A DNA stretch of 8,075 nucleotides from Erysipelotrichaceae bacterium. GTDB lineage: Bacteria; Bacillota_I; Bacilli_A; Erysipelotrichales; Erysipelotrichaceae. Each line of letters opens with the position of its first letter. Positions within the stretch are counted from its first letter, which is position 1. A program made the position numbers and the translations under genes. The stretch covers positions 1 through 8,075 of the forward strand of contig JAFWFB010000018.1 of the NCBI GenBank assembly GCA_017512625.1, written 5' to 3'. The notes under the pieces were generated by a model. That model was not told where the DNA came from, did no database searches, and saw only the letters and a list, made by a program, of their open reading frames with translations. Positions 1-5,843 of the stretch are shown here, in pieces.

Positions 1-1
1 A

Positions 2-148
2 TTATTTAGCACCACAGGAGCAAGCACGATGAGCCAGCTTATACTCTCCGCAGCTTGGACATTTAACCAGGGTAGGAGCGCTTAATTTGTAGTGAGTCCT
101 TCTTTTAGCTTTTCTGGTCTTGGAACCACGTCTTTGTTGAACAGCCAT
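2..148 (-). CDS. rpmF: 50S ribosomal protein L32 (zinc-type, short)
   Basis: Encodes 48 residues starting [20 protein letters not shown], the Arg/Lys-rich N-terminus of bacterial L32, a small protein of the large ribosomal subunit. The start is fixed by a strong AAGGAGGTG site at 154-162, five bases before the ATG. Cysteines are at residues 30, 33, 43 and 45, so the first half of the zinc knuckle is CPSC. The second half reads C-S-C instead of the usual CxxC, and the protein stops three residues later (GAK), whereas L32 is normally about 56-60 residues. The stop lies at bases 2-4, so the gene is complete. It is transcribed leftwards, divergent from tRNA-His, from its own likely promoter. Identity is very secure; whether the odd C-terminus is genuine or an assembly error is open. 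Confidence 0.96.
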   Translation of the reverse strand: MAVQQRRGSKTRKAKRRTHYKLSAPTLVKCPSCGEYKLAHRACSCGAK

Positions 149-178
149 TGTTACACCTCCTTGTGTGATTGCCCATAA

Positions 179-207
179 ATTATACTAAAATCTTAAACAA
201 CTATCCA
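179..207 (-). promoter_or_regulatory. Probable sigma-A promoter of rpmF
   Basis: On the minus strand a perfect -10 box TATAAT (179-184) lies 17 bases from TGGATA (202-207), which matches TTGACA at four of six positions. It would start transcription about 20 bases before the rpmF ribosome binding site. No other gene lies between it and rpmF. Confidence 0.6.
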
Positions 208-237
208 TATCGCTGAAGTAAAACGATGAGCTAGAGG

Positions 238-266
238 TTTACTTTAGAAAAACAATAGGTTAAAAT
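238..266 (+). promoter_or_regulatory. Probable sigma-A promoter of tRNA-His
   Basis: TTTACT (238-243) and TAAAAT (261-266) are separated by exactly 17 bases, close to the TTGACA/TATAAT consensus. The predicted start lies only a few bases before the mature 5' end of tRNA-His at 279, as expected for a single-gene tRNA unit. Confidence 0.6.
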
Positions 267-278
267 GGTAGAGCAAAT

Positions 279-355
279 GGCGGCTTTGGTGAAGTGGTTA
301 ACACGCTAGATTGTGGCTCTAGTATGCGTGGGTTCGATTCCCACATGTCGCCCCA
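279..355 (+). tRNA. tRNA-His (anticodon GTG)
   Basis: A full cloverleaf can be drawn: D arm from 289, anticodon stem CTAGA/TCTAG (306-310 and 318-322) with loop TTGTGGC and anticodon GTG at 313-315, and T arm GTGGG-TTCGATT-CCCAC (328-344). The encoded CCA is at 353-355. The extra G(-1) at 279 faces C73 at 352, the identity element of histidine tRNAs. The acceptor stem GCGGCTT (280-286) pairs with ATGTCGC (345-351), with a U-U mismatch at positions 6-67 and a G-U wobble at 4-69. It has its own promoter and terminator. Confidence 0.96.
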
Positions 356-365
356 GATAAAAAAG

Positions 366-389
366 AAAGCACTTCGATCGAAGTGCTTT
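366..389. terminator. Bidirectional rho-independent terminator
   Basis: A perfect 10-bp stem AAAGCACTTC/GAAGTGCTTT with loop GATC. On the plus strand it is followed by TATTAT after a run of four T and ends tRNA-His. On the minus strand it is followed by a T-rich tract (CTTTTTTAT) and ends the hydrolase gene whose stop codon begins at 395. Its stem is identical to that of the terminator at 2278-2301. Confidence 0.9.
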
Positions 390-394
390 TATTA

Positions 395-1135
395 TCAGAT
401 AATTATCTCTTTTATCGCATTTACGTATTCCTGTGGATGGTTAAGGGACAGAACGCCATGGTAGTAACCGTTTAGAAGATGTAGTTCACTGTGTGGGATA
501 ATCTCATTTATCTTGACTGCTGAACGTTTGATCCGGGAAGTCTCCTTGCTGCCATAGCAGATATGGACCTTTGCCCTGGTATTACCGAGGGAGTCTTTAA
601 GGGTATAGGAAGTGTTGGCTTCCATGAAACTGATCATGTCCTTTTTGCTTATGGCACAGGTATCGCGGTAATAATCCTCAAACAGATCAGCTTTCATGTG
701 CAGCGAATCAAACTGCAGCTTGGCGAATGACCGGTTTTTGATCAGGCCATAGCTGCTGCCAAAGGCCGGTTTGATCAAGACGTTGGTAAGTTTATCCGGT
801 ATGACGGCTGCACTTTCGACCAAGGCATATTTACAGATATCTTCTCTTTGGGAAAGCATCTCCAAAAGGACCTGTGCTCCTAGTGAGAGTCCGCCTATCA
901 GCAACAGCGAACCATTAAAGTGTTTATCGATAAAGGAGATGATCTCTGATGCATTATCTTCGATGCTCGTAAAGCCTCTGTCGCTTTCAGCGTGTCCATC
1001 CAAAACGGGCAGGATCACGTGATAATCATTTGCCAGAAGCAGTGCTTCTTCACGATAGTTCCACCACGAAAGACCTCCTCCATGAAGAAGGATGATGGTC
1101 TCTGTCTTCTCTTTTCCATATTCCCGGTATTTCAT
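395..1135 (-). CDS. Alpha/beta hydrolase (small esterase/lipase-like)
   Basis: A 246-residue alpha/beta hydrolase of usual single-domain length. Visible motifs are the HGGG oxyanion loop at residues 18-21, the nucleophile elbow GLSLGA at 82-87 with Ser84, and His226 near the C-terminus in GYYHGV. The acid position after strand 6-7 (YGSKE) offers Glu198 where Asp is usual. There is no signal peptide or membrane segment, so it is probably cytoplasmic. Its start codon overlaps the stop of the upstream lipase gene as ATGA, and no good ribosome binding site is visible, so translation probably depends on reinitiation after the lipase. The fold allows esterase, thioesterase, lactonase or related activity; the substrate cannot be read from sequence. 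The pairing with a lipase suggests processing of an ester product. Confidence 0.88.
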   Translation of the reverse strand: MKYREYGKEKTETIILLHGGGLSWWNYREEALLLANDYHVILPVLDGHAESDRGFTSIEDNASEIISFIDKHFNGSLLLIGGLSLGAQVLLEMLSQREDICKYALVESAAVIPDKLTNVLIKPAFGSSYGLIKNRSFAKLQFDSLHMKADLFEDYYRDTCAISKKDMISFMEANTSYTLKDSLGNTRAKVHICYGSKETSRIKRSAVKINEIIPHSELHLLNGYYHGVLSLNHPQEYVNAIKEIII

Positions 1136-2211
1136 TGTTTATCTTGCAAGCTATCGATCAGCGATAGCAGCCTTTCGTAATAAGGATAGATCACCTTTTT
1201 CCTGAACATTCCACCCTGCAGGGACATGTGATCGCCATGGAAGGTCTCAAAGACATTCCATAGACCTTTTTCAACATTACTCTCATCGAAAGGTTTGGAT
1301 CTATCAGATAGCGGATATTTCGCAGAGATGGTATTGACCAGACCGTCGTTTGGTCTCCAGTCTTCAGAAAGGATGAAACCGCCTCTTGTCTTGCCTGTAT
1401 AGGCACCCATCCTTTTGGCGGAGCGGGAGATCATCGGTTCCGTTTCCTTCATGATCGGTGTATAGGTACCGTCTTTCTGTCTGACGGTGATCTCACAAGG
1501 CTGTGAGAAGTAATAGATATTTTCATTGAGCCTGAGACTTTCATTTAGTTTTAAGGCATTATCGATATGCATGTCAAAGGCGGCTGAATCTTCATAAATC
1601 AGATCGCTTTTGCCTGTATTGGCCCTGGACATCATCGCTGAACCGAACTGTTCAATTGGATTTCCCTTGATCGTTTCCGGATCGAAGTTCGGATCTTCAT
1701 ACATGTCATAAGCAGTAGTGCCATTATGAGGGGCAGCCAGAGCGATCAGAGCAAAGATCAGATCAGCCTTTCCGCCTTTAAAGAAATCGCTGCAATCTTC
1801 GTCCATTTCTGTTTCTCTTCCGCGATCCATGATATCCGCAAACACACGGATCGTTGCTCCACCAAAAGAGTGTCCGAGCAAAACGAGTTTCTCTCCTTCC
1901 TTTAGGCCATCGATCAAAGCTCTACCGGTAAAATCAGGTCCGAATCTTTCATGTCCGTATTTTTCGGCGTGTCTTTTACCATAGTCAGTACGGGCGCCAG
2001 AAAGCTGGGCATATAGCTCGCAAGCCCGGTCATATGCAGAGCCATGAGGCGATACGGAAGCACTGTAGGCATCATAGCCGGTTTTTCTTAATTGGGTGAT
2101 AAGATCGCCGTTGCGCATACCCCAGTAAGGCATCCGCTTATAGTTTTCATCATATGATCCCCAACCGGATAGGCCGTGGACAAAGATGTATTTCAGATTT
2201 GAATCTTTCAT
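1132..2211 (-). CDS. Triacylglycerol lipase, family I.5/I.6-like, without signal peptide
   Basis: A 359-residue protein resembling the Geobacillus/Staphylococcus lipase family throughout. It begins at the first core strand (YIFVHGLSGWG, residues 8-18), with nucleophile elbow GHSFGG (113-118, Ser115), Asp289 in WRPNDG and His328 in GDH. The family's zinc site also appears kept: Asp61 in SAYDRA, His81 and His87 in HAEKYGHE, and Asp213 in AAFDMH. The calcium ligands that follow the catalytic His in the Geobacillus enzymes do not look conserved here (MSLQGG). Family members are usually exported. This one has no signal sequence, and an in-frame TAA lies ten codons upstream with no start codon between, so the leaderless start is firm. 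The ribosome binding site is weak (AGGA about 14 bases upstream). I see no confident promoter in 2212-2277. First gene of a two-gene operon. Confidence 0.92.
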   Translation of the reverse strand: MKDSNLKYIFVHGLSGWGSYDENYKRMPYWGMRNGDLITQLRKTGYDAYSASVSPHGSAYDRACELYAQLSGARTDYGKRHAEKYGHERFGPDFTGRALIDGLKEGEKLVLLGHSFGGATIRVFADIMDRGRETEMDEDCSDFFKGGKADLIFALIALAAPHNGTTAYDMYEDPNFDPETIKGNPIEQFGSAMMSRANTGKSDLIYEDSAAFDMHIDNALKLNESLRLNENIYYFSQPCEITVRQKDGTYTPIMKETEPMISRSAKRMGAYTGKTRGGFILSEDWRPNDGLVNTISAKYPLSDRSKPFDESNVEKGLWNVFETFHGDHMSLQGGMFRKKVIYPYYERLLSLIDSLQDKQ

Positions 2212-2277
2212 AACTGCTAGTGTTCCTATACCTAAATATTAATATGGATGCTTACCGGTACAGTTTAAAATGCAAAA

Positions 2278-2301
2278 AAAGCACTTCATGTGAAGTGCTT
2301 T
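2278..2301 (-). terminator. Rho-independent terminator of the DUF4428 gene
   Basis: Read on the minus strand: a 10-bp stem AAAGCACTTC/GAAGTGCTTT with loop ACAT, followed by seven T. It lies just past the stop of the zinc-ribbon gene at 2308 and separates that gene from the lipase operon. The stem is identical to that at 366-389; the loop and flanks differ. Confidence 0.92.
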
Positions 2302-2307
2302 AGATCA

Positions 2308-3399
2308 TTATGCGGTTTCTTCCGGCTTCCAGCCCATCTCTTGTAGCCGGTCGGCTTCTTTTTCGATGGCCTCATTGGTAAGTCTCAGATATTCCTTGAT
2401 GTCAGCAACACTTACAGCCGCGGCTTCCCTGGCCATCTCTTCGGCTTCAATCGTCAGTTTGGCAACGGCTTCCGGTCCTTCGGTAGCAACCTTGGTAATG
2501 TTATCGTTAAGATGCTTTGCATAGGTATCGCGGTAGGCGATGGCCTGCTCGTAGGTGATACCGGCGGATTCAGCGATCTTGGTGATGACGCCTTTGTTGT
2601 TGAGGTTTTCAGTTGCCTGAGCGATCAGGGCTTCTCTTTCCTTGCGCTTGGTTTCGAATGCGTTGATCCTTTCGATCCTTGGATCGGTCGTCTCTTCCAC
2701 TTCGCTGGTACGGCGTACCGGTTTTTCGCCGGTCTTCCAGCTGTCGACGACAGCCTTGATGTAATCGCCCAGAGAGAGCATTTCATTATATTCTTTGAAA
2801 CCTTCAACATCCTGAAGTCTCATGCGCGGGGTTGGCTTGACATTTTCACCCATCTGTCTTTCACCGGTATCGACGCTGCTGCAAACATTGAAGCTCATGT
2901 CATCGAAATATGGGTGTCTGACATTCAAAGCGATATTGAAGCTATAGCTGTACCCATATCTAGGCGGATCGTAGCTGACGGATTTGCCATCGACAGTCCT
3001 TTTCTTCTCTCTTTTGCTCTCACTTACCTTATGTTCGCAAGAAAGAACGTCATCAAAGCTTAACAGATCAGGATTTTTTTCGTTGAATTCATTCGGTTTG
3101 GCGGAGGTGACGGTAAACTTCCGGTTCTTGTTATCGACATACAGCTTCGCATAACTTTCGCCATAAACCTCATCAGGGACGAAGGATGGTAATTGCGCCC
3201 GGTTTTCCTCCCGGTATTGCAGCTGCTTCTTGATCTCTTCGACAGTGGTATGACGGCGGTCATCGAACCATGGTGAGAGCTTTTTCTCACAGTCCTTGCA
3301 CATGTTGCCATCCTCAAGCTTCTTGTTGCCTAAAAGCTTGATCTCCTGGCCACAGATGTCACAATACTTTTTCTCAAATAGATTTCCCAGTAATCCCAT
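2308..3399 (-). CDS. DUF4428-type zinc-ribbon protein, function unknown
   Basis: A 363-residue soluble protein. The N-terminus has a four-Cys zinc ribbon, CDICG at 13-17 and CKDC at 34-37, with LEDG between, which is the pattern of DUF4428 proteins of Bacillota. Residues about 80-205 look beta-rich (YAKLYVDNKNRKFTV, then LLSFDDVLSCEH and a Tyr/Phe-rich stretch). Residues about 240-360 are charged and almost wholly helical (KRKEREALIAQATENL and EAEEMAREAAAV), probably coiled coil. There is no signal or membrane segment. The start is set by an ideal AGGAGGA site (3405-3411). It is monocistronic, with its own terminator, and divergent from tRNA-Ser and the four-gene operon. Its ribosome binding context is nearly identical to that of the first gene of that operon. 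The biochemical role of the family is not known to me. Confidence 0.85.
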   Translation of the reverse strand: MGLLGNLFEKKYCDICGQEIKLLGNKKLEDGNMCKDCEKKLSPWFDDRRHTTVEEIKKQLQYREENRAQLPSFVPDEVYGESYAKLYVDNKNRKFTVTSAKPNEFNEKNPDLLSFDDVLSCEHKVSESKREKKRTVDGKSVSYDPPRYGYSYSFNIALNVRHPYFDDMSFNVCSSVDTGERQMGENVKPTPRMRLQDVEGFKEYNEMLSLGDYIKAVVDSWKTGEKPVRRTSEVEETTDPRIERINAFETKRKEREALIAQATENLNNKGVITKIAESAGITYEQAIAYRDTYAKHLNDNITKVATEGPEAVAKLTIEAEEMAREAAAVSVADIKEYLRLTNEAIEKEADRLQEMGWKPEETA

Positions 3400-3423
3400 A
3401 TTATTCCTCCTGCTAATAAACGG

Positions 3424-3435
3424 TTATCCGGATAA
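3424..3435. promoter_or_regulatory. Perfect 12-bp palindrome upstream of the DUF4428 gene
   Basis: TTATCCGGATAA reads the same on both strands and lies 12 bases before the AGGAGGA site of the gene, at the edge of a very AT-rich stretch (3436-3480) that probably holds its promoter. It could be an operator for a dimeric regulator, or chance. I could not choose a convincing -35/-10 pair in this AT-rich segment. Confidence 0.3.
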
Positions 3436-3538
3436 GGCTTTCTATATATTATTGATACTTATCTTATATTTAAATTTTACACCCATTAATAAGACGTGTC
3501 TTGTGTTTTGGGCAATTAAGAGCAAAGGAAGTTTGATG

Positions 3539-3566
3539 TTGAAACGTCCTTTTATTGGGATAGAAT
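3539..3566 (+). promoter_or_regulatory. Probable sigma-A promoter of tRNA-Ser
   Basis: TTGAAA (3539-3544) and TAGAAT (3561-3566) are separated by 16 bases, each one or two mismatches from consensus. The predicted start is at or just before the mature 5' end of tRNA-Ser at 3575. Confidence 0.6.
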
Positions 3567-3574
3567 AGAGATAC

Positions 3575-3667
3575 GGAGATGTACTCAAGTGGCTGAAGAG
3601 ACTGCACTCGAAATGCAGCAGATCGGTAACAACCGGTGCCAGGGTTCAAATCCCTGCATCTCCGCCA
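3575..3667 (+). tRNA. tRNA-Ser (anticodon CGA)
   Basis: A type II tRNA with a long variable arm. The acceptor stem GGAGATG (3575-3581) pairs fully with CATCTCC (3657-3663), followed by the serine-type discriminator G (3664) and encoded CCA (3665-3667). The anticodon stem CTGCA/TGCAG encloses loop CTCGAAA with anticodon CGA at 3609-3611, which reads TCG codons. The variable arm forms a GATCGGT/ACCGGTG-like hairpin. The T arm is CAGGG-TTCAAAT-CCCTG. It has its own promoter and terminator and sits between the divergent DUF4428 gene and the four-gene operon. Confidence 0.96.
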
Positions 3668-3694
3668 TTTATTCTGTTACACAATTGCTTAATT

Positions 3695-3715
3695 CCGACC
3701 TAAATGCTAGGTCGG
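3695..3715 (+). terminator. Rho-independent terminator after tRNA-Ser
   Basis: An 8-bp GC-rich stem CCGACCTA/TAGGTCGG with loop AATGC, followed by TTTATTTAT. It separates tRNA-Ser transcription from the operon whose -10 box is at 3732. Confidence 0.88.
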
Positions 3716-3731
3716 TTTATTTATCTTGAAG

Positions 3732-3737
3732 TATAAT
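3732..3737 (+). promoter_or_regulatory. Candidate -10 box of the four-gene operon
   Basis: A perfect TATAAT just after the tRNA-Ser terminator. A good -35 box at the right distance is missing: the equivalent bases fall inside the terminator stem (TAGGTC at 3708-3713 is the nearest). The promoter may therefore be weak or helped by an activator. It would give a leader of about 75 bases. Confidence 0.45.
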
Positions 3738-3750
3738 TTATATGTATGAG

Positions 3751-3785
3751 GGTCTGTTCATCCGCTGTAAGGGATGTAGTAGACC
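3751..3785 (+). promoter_or_regulatory. Possible structured 5' leader of the four-gene operon
   Basis: Two nested inverted repeats lie between the -10 box and the start codon: GGTCT (3751-3755) with AGACC (3781-3785), and inside it CATCC (3759-3763) with GGATG (3772-3776), closing on the loop GCTGTAAG. The AGGAGGAA ribosome binding site lies about 22 bases further on and is not part of the stem. I recognise no known riboswitch. The 5-bp arms are short enough to arise by chance. Confidence 0.3.
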
Positions 3786-3818
3786 AGCTATCAGCAGTTT
3801 ATCTAACAGGAGGAATAT

Positions 3819-5159
3819 ATGTCCATTTTTGACGATATCATCAATGCATTTCAGGCAGCGAAAGAAAGCGCACAGGAACATCCGTGTGTAAACTGCCCAA
3901 GCACCTGTAACATATTTCCGGAAGCATGCGAAGCATGTAAACCATACAAGCAAAAACTGATCGATGCTCTTTACAATGTCGAGCACCGTGATGAACTGAT
4001 CGCCAAATACGAAGTAGTCGGTACCACCCAACAATCAAGTGGTGCAGTTAGATGTCCATATTGTGGTGGAATGAGCGAGAATCCTTATGTCTGTGATTAT
4101 TGTGACAGCGTCCTTAAGGAAGGCAGCGGCAAGATCCAGGTAGCAAGCGCCGCCGACATCCCTAATCCGATCCTCGATGCCCAGAATATCATCTTCGAAA
4201 GATTTGATCAGGTCGTTGAAAAATACAACAAGGATGAGATCAGCGACATCTTCAAGGGTGTTCAGACCAAGAGCCTGCTTTCAGCCCTGATCGAACTGGC
4301 CAGCGGAACTCAGGATCGGAATTCCAACATCCTTGGCAAGAAGATGAACGAATCCGAGATCAAGGAGATGGCTGAAGTCTATAAAGTAAGCATCCGTGAT
4401 TACCTCGAAGGACTGGATAACGGTAAATACCTCACCAAGTCCAACAAGAAGATCAGTGATCAGCAACAAAACTCCTTATATAACAGCTTCGGAACCTTAA
4501 GCGCCATCGCTCCGCTGGGTGCCATGTCCTACATGCATCACCAGAATCATCAATACCATAGCGGTCGTGATGATTTCGATATCAGCGATCTTCTCGGTTT
4601 CTCCGATAACAGTGGTTCCAACTATAACAACAACAATTACCAGAACCTGTTTGGTGGAAACAACAATACCTTAAACAATCCACAATCAGTCAATTTCCAG
4701 GATCTGTTCAACATGTTGATGGGTGGTGGAACATCTTCCCATTCCGGTGGCACCAATCTGAATATCCAAAACAATAACCACGGAAGCACCCATAGTAATA
4801 CCAACCATGGAACGGTCTCAAGCCATAATACCCATGTCTCAACAAACACCGGTAATTCCAGCAACGTACATTTCCACCAAACCAATGGTGCAGCTTCACA
4901 CTCCAATGTACGTCCTACGCATAATACCCATAATATCAACGCTAATCCGAACCGTCCGACCAATGAAAACCGTCCGATCAAGGATGTCAATGTTCCAAGA
5001 GAGAATACCAAACGGGACAACGACAACAGCGGCAAGGTCAGCAGTTTCCACCAGATGAGTGAAAACAAAAAGGACGACAAGCCTTCCCTGAATAAGCGTG
5101 ATAGCAAAAAGGAAGAAAAGACCTCCTCATTTTCCGTTCATAAAAGAACCGACAAATAA
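3819..5159 (+). CDS. Nine-cysteine zinc-cluster protein with Asn/His-rich disordered tail
   Basis: A 446-residue protein that I do not recognise as a named family. After a short amphipathic start comes a five-Cys cluster, CxxCxxxC then CxxC (Cys23, 26, 30, 37, 40). A typical zinc ribbon follows, CPYCGG at 79-84 and CDYC at 92-95. Residues about 115-215 are helical and charged. From about 238 the chain is low-complexity, with His (HHQNHQYH), then Asn/Ser/Gly/Thr, repeated SHN and HNTH groups, and a Lys-rich end (about 395-446). There is no signal peptide or membrane segment, so it is probably cytoplasmic. The start is set by CAGGAGGAA about four bases upstream of the ATG. First gene of an operon with an exported protein, an MscS channel and a membrane protein. 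Role unknown; a metal-binding scaffold is inference. Confidence 0.85.
   Translation: MSIFDDIINAFQAAKESAQEHPCVNCPSTCNIFPEACEACKPYKQKLIDALYNVEHRDELIAKYEVVGTTQQSSGAVRCPYCGGMSENPYVCDYCDSVLKEGSGKIQVASAADIPNPILDAQNIIFERFDQVVEKYNKDEISDIFKGVQTKSLLSALIELASGTQDRNSNILGKKMNESEIKEMAEVYKVSIRDYLEGLDNGKYLTKSNKKISDQQQNSLYNSFGTLSAIAPLGAMSYMHHQNHQYHSGRDDFDISDLLGFSDNSGSNYNNNNYQNLFGGNNNTLNNPQSVNFQDLFNMLMGGGTSSHSGGTNLNIQNNNHGSTHSNTNHGTVSSHNTHVSTNTGNSSNVHFHQTNGAASHSNVRPTHNTHNINANPNRPTNENRPIKDVNVPRENTKRDNDNSGKVSSFHQMSENKKDDKPSLNKRDSKKEEKTSSFSVHKRTDK
4599..4958 (+). other. Segment coding the Asn/His-rich low-complexity tail
   Basis: Codes residues 261-380 of the zinc-cluster protein. By my count 32 of these 120 residues are Asn and 11 are His; there is no Trp and almost no Lys. 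The 12-base unit CATAATACCCAT occurs at 4824-4835 and again at 4920-4931, coding similar H-N-T-H groups, which hints at local duplication. The antisense frame looks open and Leu/Trp/Val-rich only because it mirrors this composition. Confidence 0.8.
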
Positions 5160-5180
5160 TCAACAATCATAGGTTTTATC

Positions 5181-5843
5181 ATGGTAAAACTCAATCTACT
5201 AATAGCGTTGGTGCTGGCCCTGTTTATTGCTACCGGAGTCAATGCTGAAACTGATGAAGATCAGCGAGACGATGATTCCGAGTTTTACTCTGAAAAAACG
5301 GTAATAAGTACAGGTACCACTTGGCTTAGCGACAATCTGGAAGATCTCAATTACATCATTGATGTTGAAGGAACACCACAAGAGGTTTACATAATCGATG
5401 TCCAAGCTCAGGATGAGATATATCACATGGAAGATGTCTATCATCCGGCCAGGAAACATACCGAATATGTATATGGTACATATTACGTCGTTTACTATAT
5501 TGCATTTGGCGATCTTGGTTCATACACCATAGAATCTTTCATTGACTATGACAGTTCTTCCGTTGATGAAGCTTGGGGAAAAGCGTCTTTGTATTATGAG
5601 GTCAACGATGTAGTGGCAAGAGAAGGTGTGATCTCATCTTACGAGGTGATCGACCAGCCGGCCTATACCAGAAAAGAGAAAGTCATCGATGCCGAAGCTG
5701 TAGAAGAGCAGGGACATTACGAGACGGTCATCGTTGGCGAGATAGGTCACTATGAGAATAAATATGAAATAAAACCGGCCACAGGTGAAGGACATTTTGT
5801 GGCCTTTTTCCGTAAATATGATATTCATCCGGAGGAAGAATGA
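5181..5843 (+). CDS. Exported acidic Tyr-rich protein, function unknown
   Basis: A 220-residue protein with a clear signal peptide: Lys3, hydrophobic residues 4-18, and likely cleavage after VNA at residue 22. It lacks the lipobox cysteine and has no Cys at all, so it should be released or stay loosely at the surface. The mature chain is strongly acidic at first (ETDEDQRDDDSE) and rich in Tyr, with no second membrane segment. Residues about 156-206 carry VIDQPAYT and two GHYE units (178 and 189) plus GHF, like the stalk segments of other Gram-positive surface proteins. It starts 21 bases after the upstream stop with only a weak AGG site, so coupling is likely. Its stop overlaps the MscS start. 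No catalytic motif is visible, and I cannot assign a function. Confidence 0.8.
   Translation: MVKLNLLIALVLALFIATGVNAETDEDQRDDDSEFYSEKTVISTGTTWLSDNLEDLNYIIDVEGTPQEVYIIDVQAQDEIYHMEDVYHPARKHTEYVYGTYYVVYYIAFGDLGSYTIESFIDYDSSSVDEAWGKASLYYEVNDVVAREGVISSYEVIDQPAYTRKEKVIDAEAVEEQGHYETVIVGEIGHYENKYEIKPATGEGHFVAFFRKYDIHPEEE

Noticed and set aside
2512..3063. Plus-strand open frame of 183 codons opposite the DUF4428 gene
   Set aside because: There is no ribosome binding site or family resemblance. The opposite strand has a clear zinc ribbon, an ideal ribosome binding site and a terminator.
3742..3891. Possible 49-codon leader peptide (starts MYEGLFIRCKGCSRP) overlapping the zinc-cluster gene start
   Set aside because: The CxxC is striking, but there is no ribosome binding site, the start would lie at or before the likely transcription start, and the frame runs into the next gene without recognisable content.
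4637..5107. Antisense open frame of 156 codons, rich in Leu, Trp and Val
   Set aside because: It mirrors the Asn/His/Thr-rich codons of the zinc-cluster protein on the plus strand, has no ribosome binding site, and would lie inside a well-supported gene.
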